Below the pieces are notes generated by a model that saw nothing but the letters and a program-made list of their open reading frames with translations, did not search any database and had not been told where the DNA came from. 64,000 nt of DNA from Sva-07 sp963741755 (GTDB lineage Bacteria > Actinomycetota > Acidimicrobiia > Acidimicrobiales > Ilumatobacteraceae). The stretch covers positions 115,667 to 179,666 of the forward strand of contig CAVUJG010000021.1 in NCBI GenBank assembly GCA_963741755.1, read 5' to 3'. The first letter of the stretch is position 1. Each line of letters opens with the position of its first letter. The position numbers were made by a program, and so were the translations under genes. Shown piece after piece: positions 43,538-51,503 of the stretch.

Positions 43538-45382
43538 ATGAACGACACCGGCTTCCCGTTCGACGACACGCAGGACTTCGATGACACCGAGCGGGGGTTC
43601 ATCGCCAAGGCGACGACCCGGCAGATCACCGCCGCCGATGGTCGTGTCGTCTGGGATCTCGACGCCTATCGCTTCCTCGACGAACCAGCCACCGACACCG
43701 CTCACCCGAGCCTGTGGCGTCAGGGACAGCTGCTGATTCGCGACGGCCTCTTCGAGGTGGTGCCGGGCATCTATCAGCTGCGCGGCTTCGACCTGTCGGT
43801 GATGAGCGTGATCGAAGGTGACACCGGCGTGATCGTGATCGACCCGCTGATCAGCAAGGAGACCGCTGCAGCGGCGTGGGCCCTGTACCAGGAGCACCGC
43901 GGCCCGCGCACGGTGGTGGCGATGATCTACACGCATTCGCACATCGACCACTTCGGCGGCGTCAAGGGCGTGATCGACGAGGCCGACGTCGACGCCGGGC
44001 GGATCTCGGTCATCGCTCCGGAGGGCTTCATGGAGGAGGCCGTCGCCGAGAACGTGTTCGTCGGCACGGCGATGGGTCGCCGGTCGGACTTCATGTACGG
44101 CGCCGCGCTGCCCAAGGGGCCGGACGGCCAGATCGGATGCGGGCTCGGCCAGACGACCTCGACCGGCGAACCGACACTCATCCCACCGACGATCGACATC
44201 ACCACGACCGGCCAGGAGCTCACGATCGACGGCGTGCGGATCGTGTTCCAGGTGACGCCGGGGACCGAAGCGCCGGCGGAGATGAACTTCTACTTCCCCG
44301 ACCACAAGGCGTTGTGCACCGCGGAGAACACGTCGCACACGCTGCACAACATCGTCACGCTGCGCGGGGCACAGGTGCGCGATGCCCGACGCTGGGCGGC
44401 CTACCTCACCGAGACGATCGACCTGTGGGGCGACGACCTCGACGTGGTGTTCGCATCACACCACTGGCCCACCTGGGGCCGTGAGCGGGCGGTCGAGTTC
44501 CTGGCGATGCAGCGCGACATGTACGCCTACCTGCACGACCAGACGCTGCGGCTGATGAACCTCGGCTACGTCGGCGCCGAGATCGCCGAGATGCTCGAGA
44601 TGCCACCGGCGCTCGCCGAGCAGTGGCACACCCACGGCTACTACGGCTCGGTCAGCCACAACGTGAAGGCCGTCTACCAGCGGTACCTCGGCTGGTACGA
44701 CGGCAACCCCGCACACCTGTGGCCCCATCCCCCGGTGGCCGCCGCCGAGCGCTACGTCGCCGCGATGGGCGGCGCCGATGCCGCCGTCGCTCACGCTCGG
44801 ACCGCGTTCGACGAGGGGGACCTGCGGTGGGCGGTCGAGGTGTTGAACCATGTGCTGTTCGCCGACGAGCACCACGCCGGCGCTCGCGCACTCCAGGCCG
44901 ATGCGTTCGAGAAGATCGCATTCGGCGCCGAGAACGGCACCTGGCGCAACGTGTTCCTCGTCGGCGCGAAGGAACTCCGCGACGGCCAGCCTGCGACGGC
45001 GGCGAACCGTGGCGCCCCCGACCTGCTCGGTGCGCTGACCGTCGAACAGATGCTGTCGAGCATCGCCATCCGCATCGATGGACCCCAGGCGTGGGACCTC
45101 CACGTGGTGTTGTCGTTCGTGATCACCGACCTCGACGAGACGTACGTGTTCGAACTCCGCAATGGCGTCGCCAACCACCGACGCACCGATGCCCCCGCCG
45201 AGGGGAGTACGACGCTGGCGTTGGCGCGCCGGTCGCTGATCGAACTGTTCACGGGCCGACTCGACTTCGGCGAAGGGCTCGGCGATGGCCGGATCGTGCT
45301 CGACGGCGACCCGACCGCGCTGGGCACACTCGTGTCGGTGATCGGCAAGGTCGAACGCAACTTCCCGATCGTCACGCCGTGA
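43538..45382 (+). CDS. Alkyl/aryl sulfatase of the metallo-beta-lactamase type (type III)
   Basis: The 614-residue enzyme hydrolyses primary or secondary alkyl sulfates such as SDS. It has the zinc motif YTHSHIDHFGG (about residues 130-140), TAENTSHTLHNIVTLRGA and SHHWPTWG near residue 308, which form the binuclear metal site. An alpha-helical dimerisation domain follows (about 370-500, with GYYGSVSHNVKAVYQRYLGWYDGNPAHLWPHP spread over it), and a C-terminal SCP2-like lipid-binding domain (residues 500-614). There is no obvious signal peptide, unlike SdsA1 from Pseudomonas, so it may act in the cytoplasm. Start ATG 43538. Confidence 0.88.
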   Translation: MNDTGFPFDDTQDFDDTERGFIAKATTRQITAADGRVVWDLDAYRFLDEPATDTAHPSLWRQGQLLIRDGLFEVVPGIYQLRGFDLSVMSVIEGDTGVIVIDPLISKETAAAAWALYQEHRGPRTVVAMIYTHSHIDHFGGVKGVIDEADVDAGRISVIAPEGFMEEAVAENVFVGTAMGRRSDFMYGAALPKGPDGQIGCGLGQTTSTGEPTLIPPTIDITTTGQELTIDGVRIVFQVTPGTEAPAEMNFYFPDHKALCTAENTSHTLHNIVTLRGAQVRDARRWAAYLTETIDLWGDDLDVVFASHHWPTWGRERAVEFLAMQRDMYAYLHDQTLRLMNLGYVGAEIAEMLEMPPALAEQWHTHGYYGSVSHNVKAVYQRYLGWYDGNPAHLWPHPPVAAAERYVAAMGGADAAVAHARTAFDEGDLRWAVEVLNHVLFADEHHAGARALQADAFEKIAFGAENGTWRNVFLVGAKELRDGQPATAANRGAPDLLGALTVEQMLSSIAIRIDGPQAWDLHVVLSFVITDLDETYVFELRNGVANHRRTDAPAEGSTTLALARRSLIELFTGRLDFGEGLGDGRIVLDGDPTALGTLVSVIGKVERNFPIVTP

Positions 45383-45397
45383 CGCGTCAGCGGCCGA

Positions 45398-46561
45398 TCA
45401 GTGTGACAGCCCGGGTGCGCAGAGGCCGTCGAGTTCCTTGATCTCGATGCGGTCTCGGTTGGCGTAGGTGACCTCATTGGCCGGGTCGGGCTTCAGGTTG
45501 AAGACGCGGAACTCCATGTCGTTGGTGTCGACGGTGAGGATGCGTCCGATCAACGGTTCGCCGAGGCCGAGGATGACCTTGATCGTCTCGAGCGCCTGGA
45601 TCGACCCGATGATGCCGGGCAGCACGCCGAGCACACCTGCCTCGGCGCAGCTCGGAGCGAGTTCGGCGGGAGGCGGCTGCGGCACCATGTCGCGATACGT
45701 CGGCCCCTGCGTCGGGTGGAACACGCTGACCATGCCCTCGAAGCGGAAGATCGAGCCGTGCACCACCGGGATGCCGAGCTTCACGCTCGCGTCGTTGAGC
45801 AGGTAGCGGCTCGGGAAGTTGTCGGCGCCGTCGACGATCACGTCGTAGCCGGAGATGATGTCGATGATGTTCGACGCGTCGAGACGGGTGTCGTAGGTGA
45901 CCACGTCGACGTCGGGGTTGAGCATGGTCAAGGTCTTCTTGGCCGAGTCGACCTTGCGATCGCCGATGCGGTCGATGTTGTGCAGGATCTGGCGTTGCAG
46001 GTTCGACGAGTCGACTTCGTCCATGTCGACGATGCCGATCGTGCCGACACCTGCCGCGGCGAGGTACAGCGCCGCGGGCGAGCCGAGGCCACCGGCACCC
46101 AGCATCAGCACCTTGGCGCCGAGCAACTTCGTCTGCCCTTCGACGCCCACCTCGGGCAGCAGCAGGTGACGCTTGTACCTGTTGGTCTGCTCCGGCGTGA
46201 GCGTCGCCGGCGTGGTCCACGCACGACCTTCGTCCTTCCAGCGGCCGAAACCACCGGCCATCGACTCGACGTCGGTGTAGCCGAGCTCGGCGAGCGTCTT
46301 CGCAGCGAACGCCGACCGCACGCCACCGGCGCAATAGACGACGATCGGGGCCGACTTGTCGGCGATCCGGTTCTCGATCTGCGCTTCGAGGTGGCCACGC
46401 GGGATGTGGATCGCTCCCGGCAGTGCTCCCTCGTCGTACTCGTCGGGTTCGCGCACGTCGAGTACGAGCGCGCCCGCCTCGATCTGCGCCGCGGCGCCCT
46501 CGGGGTCGATCTCGCGGATCTCGGACTTCGCGGCGGCGAGCAGGTCTCGGAACGTTGCCAT
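45398..46561 (-). CDS. Rhodanese-ThiF/MoeB sulfur carrier adenylyltransferase
   Basis: From ATG 46561 the 387-residue frame has an N-terminal rhodanese domain (VLDVREPDEYDEGALPGAIHI; active loop YCAGGVRS with the persulfide Cys) and then a ThiF/MoeB domain (RYKRHLLLPEVGVEGQ, GAGGLGSPAALYLAAAGVG, EVDSSNLQRQILHN, adenylation residues). It adenylates a sulfur carrier protein for molybdopterin, thiamine or cysteine synthesis. The catalytic Cys is likely in PSCAEAGVLGVLPG. The usual MoeZ order (rhodanese at the C-terminus) is reversed, and the zinc CxxC near the C-terminus is not visible. No stop separates it from the RDD frame upstream. Confidence 0.85.
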   Translation of the reverse strand: MATFRDLLAAAKSEIREIDPEGAAAQIEAGALVLDVREPDEYDEGALPGAIHIPRGHLEAQIENRIADKSAPIVVYCAGGVRSAFAAKTLAELGYTDVESMAGGFGRWKDEGRAWTTPATLTPEQTNRYKRHLLLPEVGVEGQTKLLGAKVLMLGAGGLGSPAALYLAAAGVGTIGIVDMDEVDSSNLQRQILHNIDRIGDRKVDSAKKTLTMLNPDVDVVTYDTRLDASNIIDIISGYDVIVDGADNFPSRYLLNDASVKLGIPVVHGSIFRFEGMVSVFHPTQGPTYRDMVPQPPPAELAPSCAEAGVLGVLPGIIGSIQALETIKVILGLGEPLIGRILTVDTNDMEFRVFNLKPDPANEVTYANRDRIEIKELDGLCAPGLSH

Positions 46562-47755
46562 GCCCGAAAGCCTACCGAGTCGGTCAGGATTCGAAACCGG
46601 TCCTATCGACGCGCTCGGCGGGACGGGAGGCGACGCGTCCCGACGGTCGAGGAACCTCGTGAGTGGGGCAGGCAGCGCGGCCGGCCGGTCGCCCCAGTCG
46701 TAGACCACCGCGGACTTGGCGGCGACGTCGTGCAGCGCCCGCCGGCGACGATCGACGAGCGCCATGAGCGCTCCGATACCGAACAGCAGGAAACTGAACG
46801 GGAGGACCAACGTGCGGATCGCCGCTGCGCCAGGACTCAGCGGCTGACCGTCGCTACGAATCACCTTGATGCCTGCGAGCGCCTGGGAGACCGTCCGACC
46901 GGTGAGCGCTTGAGACAGCCAGAAGTAGACGAAGCCGTAGAGGACGAGCAACACGGGGGCGACCCACGCTCCGCTGGGATCGACGGTCGCTCCGAACAGC
47001 ACGTCGACGAGGTAGACGATGCCGGCGAGCAGCAGCGTGAACGTCGACGAGATCAGGAACACGTCGAGTCCAAGCGCCCCGATGCGCGAGATCGGCCCGG
47101 CGTAGCGACCGCTCATGGTCGATTCGTCGTCGTCGAGCGCATCGTGTCCGTCGGCCAGCGGCGGTCCCGACGGCAGCGAGGCGTAGTCGCGGCGCAGCAG
47201 CCGGTTCGTGGCGCGCATCGCGATCTCGTCGACACCGACGATCTGGCGGCGGAGAAGATCGGTGAACCTCCCCATCACACCCTTGGTGCTCTGGGCCACG
47301 ATCGCGTCGATGTCGAGCGACGCTGCGATGGCATCGACGTCGACGCGTGCCACCACACGGTCGACGTCGATCCGATCCGCAGCGGCGTCGAGGTCGACCC
47401 GCGCAACGACGCGCTCGACGTCGACCTGATCGACGATGGCATCCAGATCCACTCGCGCAATGATCCGGTCGACGTCGACTCGATCGACGATGGCGTCCAC
47501 GTCGAGCCGACCGATCAGGCGGTCGAGGTCGATGCGATCGAGGACGGCGTCGAGATCCAATCGATCGAGCAGGGCATCGACGTCGAGCCGCGCCACGAGT
47601 GCATTCACGTCGATGCGGTCGAGCAGCGCGTTGACGTCGATGCGATCGACCAGATCGTCGGGATCGACCGCGTCGGCGACCACAGGCACAACAGCGGACG
47701 CAATCGCGTCGAACGGGCGCTGCAAGACGCCCCGACGCCGGCTGCGTTCGCCCAT
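45398..47755 (-). CDS. RDD membrane protein with nine-residue tandem repeats, open frame continuing into rhodanese-ThiF
   Basis: From ATG 47755 one frame of 785 codons contains: twelve tandem units such as VDALLDRLD and VDRVVARVD (residues 41-148; bases 47312-47635), a linker, an RDD domain of three to four membrane helices (about 235-360) with the RRRALHDVAAKSAVV ending, a Pro/Ser linker, and then from residue 399 the rhodanese-ThiF protein. No stop codon separates them. Either the genes are fused, giving a membrane-bound sulfurtransferase, or a stop has been lost by an indel and the second gene starts at 46561. Repeats of this type occur in other actinobacterial RDD proteins. The repeat region is probably a rod-like helix or solenoid. 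Confidence 0.6.
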   Translation of the reverse strand: MGERSRRRGVLQRPFDAIASAVVPVVADAVDPDDLVDRIDVNALLDRIDVNALVARLDVDALLDRLDLDAVLDRIDLDRLIGRLDVDAIVDRVDVDRIIARVDLDAIVDQVDVERVVARVDLDAAADRIDVDRVVARVDVDAIAASLDIDAIVAQSTKGVMGRFTDLLRRQIVGVDEIAMRATNRLLRRDYASLPSGPPLADGHDALDDDESTMSGRYAGPISRIGALGLDVFLISSTFTLLLAGIVYLVDVLFGATVDPSGAWVAPVLLVLYGFVYFWLSQALTGRTVSQALAGIKVIRSDGQPLSPGAAAIRTLVLPFSFLLFGIGALMALVDRRRRALHDVAAKSAVVYDWGDRPAALPAPLTRFLDRRDASPPVPPSASIGPVSNPDRLGRLSGMATFRDLLAAAKSEIREIDPEGAAAQIEAGALVLDVREPDEYDEGALPGAIHIPRGHLEAQIENRIADKSAPIVVYCAGGVRSAFAAKTLAELGYTDVESMAGGFGRWKDEGRAWTTPATLTPEQTNRYKRHLLLPEVGVEGQTKLLGAKVLMLGAGGLGSPAALYLAAAGVGTIGIVDMDEVDSSNLQRQILHNIDRIGDRKVDSAKKTLTMLNPDVDVVTYDTRLDASNIIDIISGYDVIVDGADNFPSRYLLNDASVKLGIPVVHGSIFRFEGMVSVFHPTQGPTYRDMVPQPPPAELAPSCAEAGVLGVLPGIIGSIQALETIKVILGLGEPLIGRILTVDTNDMEFRVFNLKPDPANEVTYANRDRIEIKELDGLCAPGLSH

Positions 47756-47811
47756 GACTGAAGCGTACCCACGCTCGCGGTGCGTTCCGCCCGGGTTGCT
47801 ACCGTGCCGGC

Positions 47812-48723
47812 GTGTCCTCGACGACCGCGACTCGCGCGGATCCAACCGACGACCGGTTCACGTCGCAGGACTGGGGCCTCTTCCTCGCCGTTGCCGGAAT
47901 CTGGGGTTCGTCGTTCCTGTTCATCGACATCGGCCTCGATGCGCTCCCACCCGGCGTGATCACGCTCATGCGAGTCGGTCTCGGCGCCCTGGCACTCGCC
48001 ATGCTCCCCCGCCGACACATCACGATCCGGCCGGAGGATCGGCTGCGACTGGTCACGCTCTCGGTCGTGTGGGTGGCTGTGCCGTTCACGCTGTTCCCGA
48101 TCGCCGAGCAGCACATCAGCTCGGCCGTCGCCGGCCTGCTCAACGGGGGCACGCCGATCTTCGCAGCGATCTTCGCCATGGTGCTGCTTCGCCAGCCGAC
48201 ACGAGGAGCACAGTTACTCGGCATTGCCGTCGGCTTCGTCGGCGTCGTCTTCGTCAGCCTGCCCTCGATCGGCGAAGGATCGAGCGAGACATTCGGCGTC
48301 GTCCTGGTCGTGCTCGCCACCGTCTGCTACGGCTTCGCCGTCACGTTGGCCGGGCCGATGCAGCAGCGCTACGGGTCGGTCAACCTGATGGCCAAGGTGC
48401 TTGCGCTCGCCACGCTCTGGACGGCACCCTACGGCCTCTGGCAGATCGACGAGGCGAGCTGGGAGATCGGGCCCGTGCTTGCCGTGGTCGTGCTCGGTGT
48501 GGTCGGCACCGGGATCGCGTTCGCGCTGATGGGCACGCTCGTCGGTCGGGTCGGATCAACTCGTGCGTCGTTCATCACGTACCTGATCCCCGTCGTGGCA
48601 CTCGTGCTCGGCGTGGTGTTCCGCGACGACGAGGTGTTCGTCCTGGAGCTGATCGGCGTGGCGTTCGTGATCGGCGGGGCCATTCTCGCGAGCCGCCGAA
48701 CCTCGATCAGGTCGACACCGTGA
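47812..48723 (+). CDS. EamA-family (DMT) transporter
   Basis: The 303-residue protein has ten membrane segments with the two-EamA architecture. WGLFLAVAGIWGSSFLFIDIGLDALPPG at helix 1, AVAGLLNGGTPIFAAIFA in the first half and VGSTRASFITYLIPVVALVLGVVFRDDE in the second are typical of metabolite exporters such as YdcZ/RarD relatives. GTG 47812 is the start. Its end overlaps the convergent lipoprotein gene by 17 bp. It is one of three DMT proteins in this window, and the substrate is unknown. Confidence 0.87.
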   Translation: MSSTTATRADPTDDRFTSQDWGLFLAVAGIWGSSFLFIDIGLDALPPGVITLMRVGLGALALAMLPRRHITIRPEDRLRLVTLSVVWVAVPFTLFPIAEQHISSAVAGLLNGGTPIFAAIFAMVLLRQPTRGAQLLGIAVGFVGVVFVSLPSIGEGSSETFGVVLVVLATVCYGFAVTLAGPMQQRYGSVNLMAKVLALATLWTAPYGLWQIDEASWEIGPVLAVVVLGVVGTGIAFALMGTLVGRVGSTRASFITYLIPVVALVLGVVFRDDEVFVLELIGVAFVIGGAILASRRTSIRSTP

Positions 48724-49057
48724 TGTCACCTGCGATCGTGTCGCCCTGATCGTCGACGGCGGTGACCGCGAACGTGAACTCGGTGCCGGCGAACAGCGCC
48801 ATGACACCAGTCGTGCCGTTCGGGTCGAGCGAGCCGTCGGCTTCCGCCACCAGCACGACTGGGCCGACCTGATCGTTCTCCATCAGCACTTCAGAGCCGG
48901 GCTCCAACCCGCTGCCGCTGAACGTGATCTGACCGTCGCCACCCTCGGCGCAGACCTCGCCCGAGTCACTCGACAGGCACACCGCATCGCCTCCCGAGCC
49001 GCAGCCGGACGCGACGACCAGCGCCGCAGCGCCGATCACCAAGCGCCGACGCATCAT
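48707..49057 (-). CDS. Small secreted lipoprotein
   Basis: The 116-residue product begins MMRRRLVIGAAALVVASGCGSGGD, a short signal peptide with a lipobox ending in Cys at about residue 19. The mature part is an acidic, beta-rich domain (ITFSGSGLEPGSEV, VVLVAEADGSLDPNGTTGVM, FTFAVTAVDDQGD) reminiscent of Ig-like carbohydrate- or ligand-binding folds. ATG 49057 overlaps the SIR2 stop by 4 bp (ATGA), so it is translated with the SIR2 gene even though one is cytoplasmic and the other secreted. Function is unknown. Confidence 0.8.
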   Translation of the reverse strand: MMRRRLVIGAAALVVASGCGSGGDAVCLSSDSGEVCAEGGDGQITFSGSGLEPGSEVLMENDQVGPVVLVAEADGSLDPNGTTGVMALFAGTEFTFAVTAVDDQGDTIAGDITVST

Positions 49058-49806
49058 GCGATCAACTCCGGCAGGATCTCGCCGATCTGGCCGACGAGGA
49101 GCCAGTCGGCGTAGCGGTCCATGGCGGTCTCGTCGCCGTTGACGATGATCACCCGCGCTCCGGCGGCCTTGGCCCTCGGCACGCAGTTGGCGGCGGGGAA
49201 GACACTGAGGGTGGAGCCGACTGCGAGCATCACATCGCATTCGTCGCTGACCGTCATCGCCCGGTCGATCACCTCGGGCACGAGCGCTTGGCCGAAGCTG
49301 ATCGTGTCGCTCTTGAGGATCCCGCCGCACTCGAGACATGCCGGATCGGCGTCGCCGGCGCGGACACGCTCGAGCGCCTGATCCATCGGGCGACGGTCGT
49401 CACAGTCCCAGCACCGGGTGAACCACACCGTGCCGTGGACCTCGATCACCTTGTCCGGCGCGTTGCCGGCCTTCTGGTGCAGCCCGTCGATGTTCTGCGT
49501 GACCAGTCCGTGCAGCTGGCTGCGACGTTCCAACTCGACGATCGCGGCGTGTCCCCGGTTGGGTTCGGCGGTCCACGCCGGTGTGGTCAGCCGGTTCTGC
49601 CAGGCGGCCCGGCGCACCTCGGGATCGCCGAGGTAGAAATTGATGTCCGACGCCTTCTCGGCCGCCGGGTTCTTCGTCCACAGGCCGTTCGGGCCACGGA
49701 AGTCGGGGATCCCGGAGTCGGTGGAGATTCCTGCGCCCGTGAGCACCACGATGCGCTGGGCGTCGGCGATGACCTGGCGCGCAGCCTGCAGAAGATCCGA
49801 CGACAT
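49054..49806 (-). CDS. NAD-dependent protein deacylase of the sirtuin family
   Basis: The 250-residue enzyme, from ATG 49806, has the sirtuin motifs VLTGAGISTDSGIPDFRGPNGLW (NAD binding), HGLVTQNIDGLHQKAGN with the catalytic HG following at VIEVHGTV, and a zinc site of two pairs (CWDC and CLECG). It removes acyl groups from lysines using NAD. ILKSDTISFGQAL and VGSTLSVFPAANCVPRAK are also characteristic. The longer upstream frame to 49872 adds no conserved sequence. It is divergent from the 71-residue protein by 89 bp. Confidence 0.93.
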   Translation of the reverse strand: MSSDLLQAARQVIADAQRIVVLTGAGISTDSGIPDFRGPNGLWTKNPAAEKASDINFYLGDPEVRRAAWQNRLTTPAWTAEPNRGHAAIVELERRSQLHGLVTQNIDGLHQKAGNAPDKVIEVHGTVWFTRCWDCDDRRPMDQALERVRAGDADPACLECGGILKSDTISFGQALVPEVIDRAMTVSDECDVMLAVGSTLSVFPAANCVPRAKAAGARVIIVNGDETAMDRYADWLLVGQIGEILPELIA

Positions 49807-49895
49807 CCCCGCAACTGTGCAACCCGCGAGGTCGTTTCGGCAACTCGGATCGATATCATTCCGAGTAATCAACTCTCTAGAAAGGGTCTTTCACA

Positions 49896-50111
49896 ATGGG
49901 TCTGTTCGATGCGATCAAGGGTCTCCTCGGTGGCGACGGCCTGCAGGGCGTCTTGGAATCGACGGGTCTGGGCGAGCACGTCGAGGGCTTTCTCGGCGAG
50001 GGCAGCGCGCTGGCCGAGAACTTCGGCGTCGACCTGGGCCAGGCAACCGAGTCGCTCGGCCTCGACGGCGTTGCCGACTCGCTCCCGGGCCTCACCGACA
50101 TCGCCCCCTGA
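49896..50111 (+). CDS. Small acidic Gly/Leu-rich protein (71 aa)
   Basis: The protein reads MGLFDAIKGLLGGDGLQGVL, then short amphipathic repeats with LGEHVEGFLGEG, LAENFGVDLGQATESLG and LDGVADSLPGL. A ribosome-binding site AGAAAGGG (49879-49886) lies 9 nt before ATG. No membrane helix or signal peptide is visible; the pattern of short helices separated by glycine suggests a helical oligomerising protein. The AT-rich region upstream (ATATCATTCCGAGTAATC near 49852-49870) probably holds its promoter. I do not recognise the family. Confidence 0.7.
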   Translation: MGLFDAIKGLLGGDGLQGVLESTGLGEHVEGFLGEGSALAENFGVDLGQATESLGLDGVADSLPGLTDIAP

Positions 50112-50136
50112 CCGCCGAAAGGGGTTCAGCAGGGGT

Positions 50137-51480
50137 TCAGGTGATGGCGGCGAGGGCGGCGGCGAAGACCTCGGTGTGACGGTCGACGTCGGTGTCGGTG
50201 TGCGCCGGCGACAGCAACGCCATGTTGTGGAACGGCGTCATCAGGATCCCCCGGTTGAGCGCCCACAGGTGCATGAACGCGTCGAGTTCGTCGTCGACCG
50301 CGGCTGCGGCGTCGGCGCCATTGGTCGGCAGCGGACAGAACCAGTACTCGGCACGACATCCGAGTTGCTGCACCGACCATGCCAGCCCGTGCTCCTCGAT
50401 CGCCCCCGCCACCCCCTCCGTCCATCGGGTCGCGAGCGGGATCATCCGCTCGTAGTCCGCGTCGAGCAGCGTCGTCGACAGCGTGGCCCGGATCGCTGCG
50501 GTGGCCATGGCGCTGCCGGCCAACGTGCCGCCAACTCCCCCGACATCCGCGTCGTGGCCGTGCAGCGCTGGATCGAGCGTCGCCGCGATCTCGTCGGTCA
50601 CGCCATAGGTCGCCACCGGAAACCCGCCACCGATCGGCTTGCCGATCACGACCATGTCCGGGTCGAGTCCCCACGCCTGCGTGCATCCGCCGGGACCGGC
50701 CGAGATCGTGTGCGTCTCGTCGATGATCAGCAGCACGCCGTGACGCCGGGTGATCTCGCGCACGGCATCGTGGTAGCCGGGCTGGGGCAGCACGATGCCG
50801 ATGTTGGTGAGCGCCGGCTCGAGCAGCAGCGCGGCGACGTCACCGTGGGCGAGCGCAGCGTCGAGGGCATCGAGATCGTTGAACGGGACGACGCGCGTCG
50901 TCACGGCCGGATCGACCTGCGGGCCGATCGCACCAGGGCGACTCGTCACCTCACCATTCGGACCGAGGATCGCGAGCGTCTCGTCGACGGTCCCGTGGTA
51001 GCACCAGTCCATCACGGCGATCTTGGGCCGGCCCGTCAGGTGGCGGGCGAAGCGCAACACGAACCGGTTGGCGTCGGTCGCCGACGTGGTCAGCTGCCAC
51101 TTGGCCATCCCGAAACGCCGATGCAGTTCGTCGGCGACCCACGCTGCGTCCTCGCTCGGCAACATCGTCGTCGACTGTCCAACGGCCGCCGCCAGTCCAC
51201 CGCGACCGTGGCCGGTCATGGCGCCGGTGTCACCGAGGCAGAAGTCGACGTACTCGATGCCGTCGACGTCGACGAAGCCGGCACCGTGCGCCGACGCGAC
51301 GTGCACCGGGAACGCTCCCGGCCAGCGGGTCATCCACGGCATCGGCACGCCGGCCAGCAGGTGTCGGCGACCCGCCTCGGCAAGCTCCGCCGACCGAGGG
51401 TGCAGCTCGACGAACCGCAGCTGCTCGCGTTCCATCTGCTGCGAAAGACGCTCTCGCTCGAAGTCCGGGTCACGGTTCAC
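50137..51480 (-). CDS. Class III pyridoxal-phosphate aminotransferase (glutamate-1-semialdehyde aminomutase-like)
   Basis: From GTG 51480 the 447-residue protein has the fold-type I PLP pattern: VDFCLGDTGAMTGHGRGGLAAAV, VMDWCYHGTVDET, LLIIDETHTISAGPGG (PLP-binding Asp) and DMVVIGKPIGGGFPVATYG with the Schiff-base Lys in GKPIGGG. KWQLTTSATDANRFVLRFAR is close to the SGTEANxxAxRxAR motif but reads SATDANRF. It may be a transaminase of an amino acid or amine rather than HemL. It is divergent from prfC by 23 bp. Confidence 0.85.
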   Translation of the reverse strand: MNRDPDFERERLSQQMEREQLRFVELHPRSAELAEAGRRHLLAGVPMPWMTRWPGAFPVHVASAHGAGFVDVDGIEYVDFCLGDTGAMTGHGRGGLAAAVGQSTTMLPSEDAAWVADELHRRFGMAKWQLTTSATDANRFVLRFARHLTGRPKIAVMDWCYHGTVDETLAILGPNGEVTSRPGAIGPQVDPAVTTRVVPFNDLDALDAALAHGDVAALLLEPALTNIGIVLPQPGYHDAVREITRRHGVLLIIDETHTISAGPGGCTQAWGLDPDMVVIGKPIGGGFPVATYGVTDEIAATLDPALHGHDADVGGVGGTLAGSAMATAAIRATLSTTLLDADYERMIPLATRWTEGVAGAIEEHGLAWSVQQLGCRAEYWFCPLPTNGADAAAAVDDELDAFMHLWALNRGILMTPFHNMALLSPAHTDTDVDRHTEVFAAALAAIT

Positions 51481-51503
51481 CGCCCGACGGTAGCCTCGGC
51501 ACC

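Noticed and set aside
47312..47635. Possible CRISPR array from regularly spaced 27-bp repeats
   Set aside because: The repeats are contiguous without spacers, keep one reading frame and vary mostly at codon level; they encode protein repeats.
45716..47761. A 681-codon plus-strand frame opposite the RDD-rhodanese-ThiF gene
   Set aside because: Its repetitive protein only mirrors the 27-bp coding repeats of the minus strand, and the ThiF and RDD motifs show which strand is coding.
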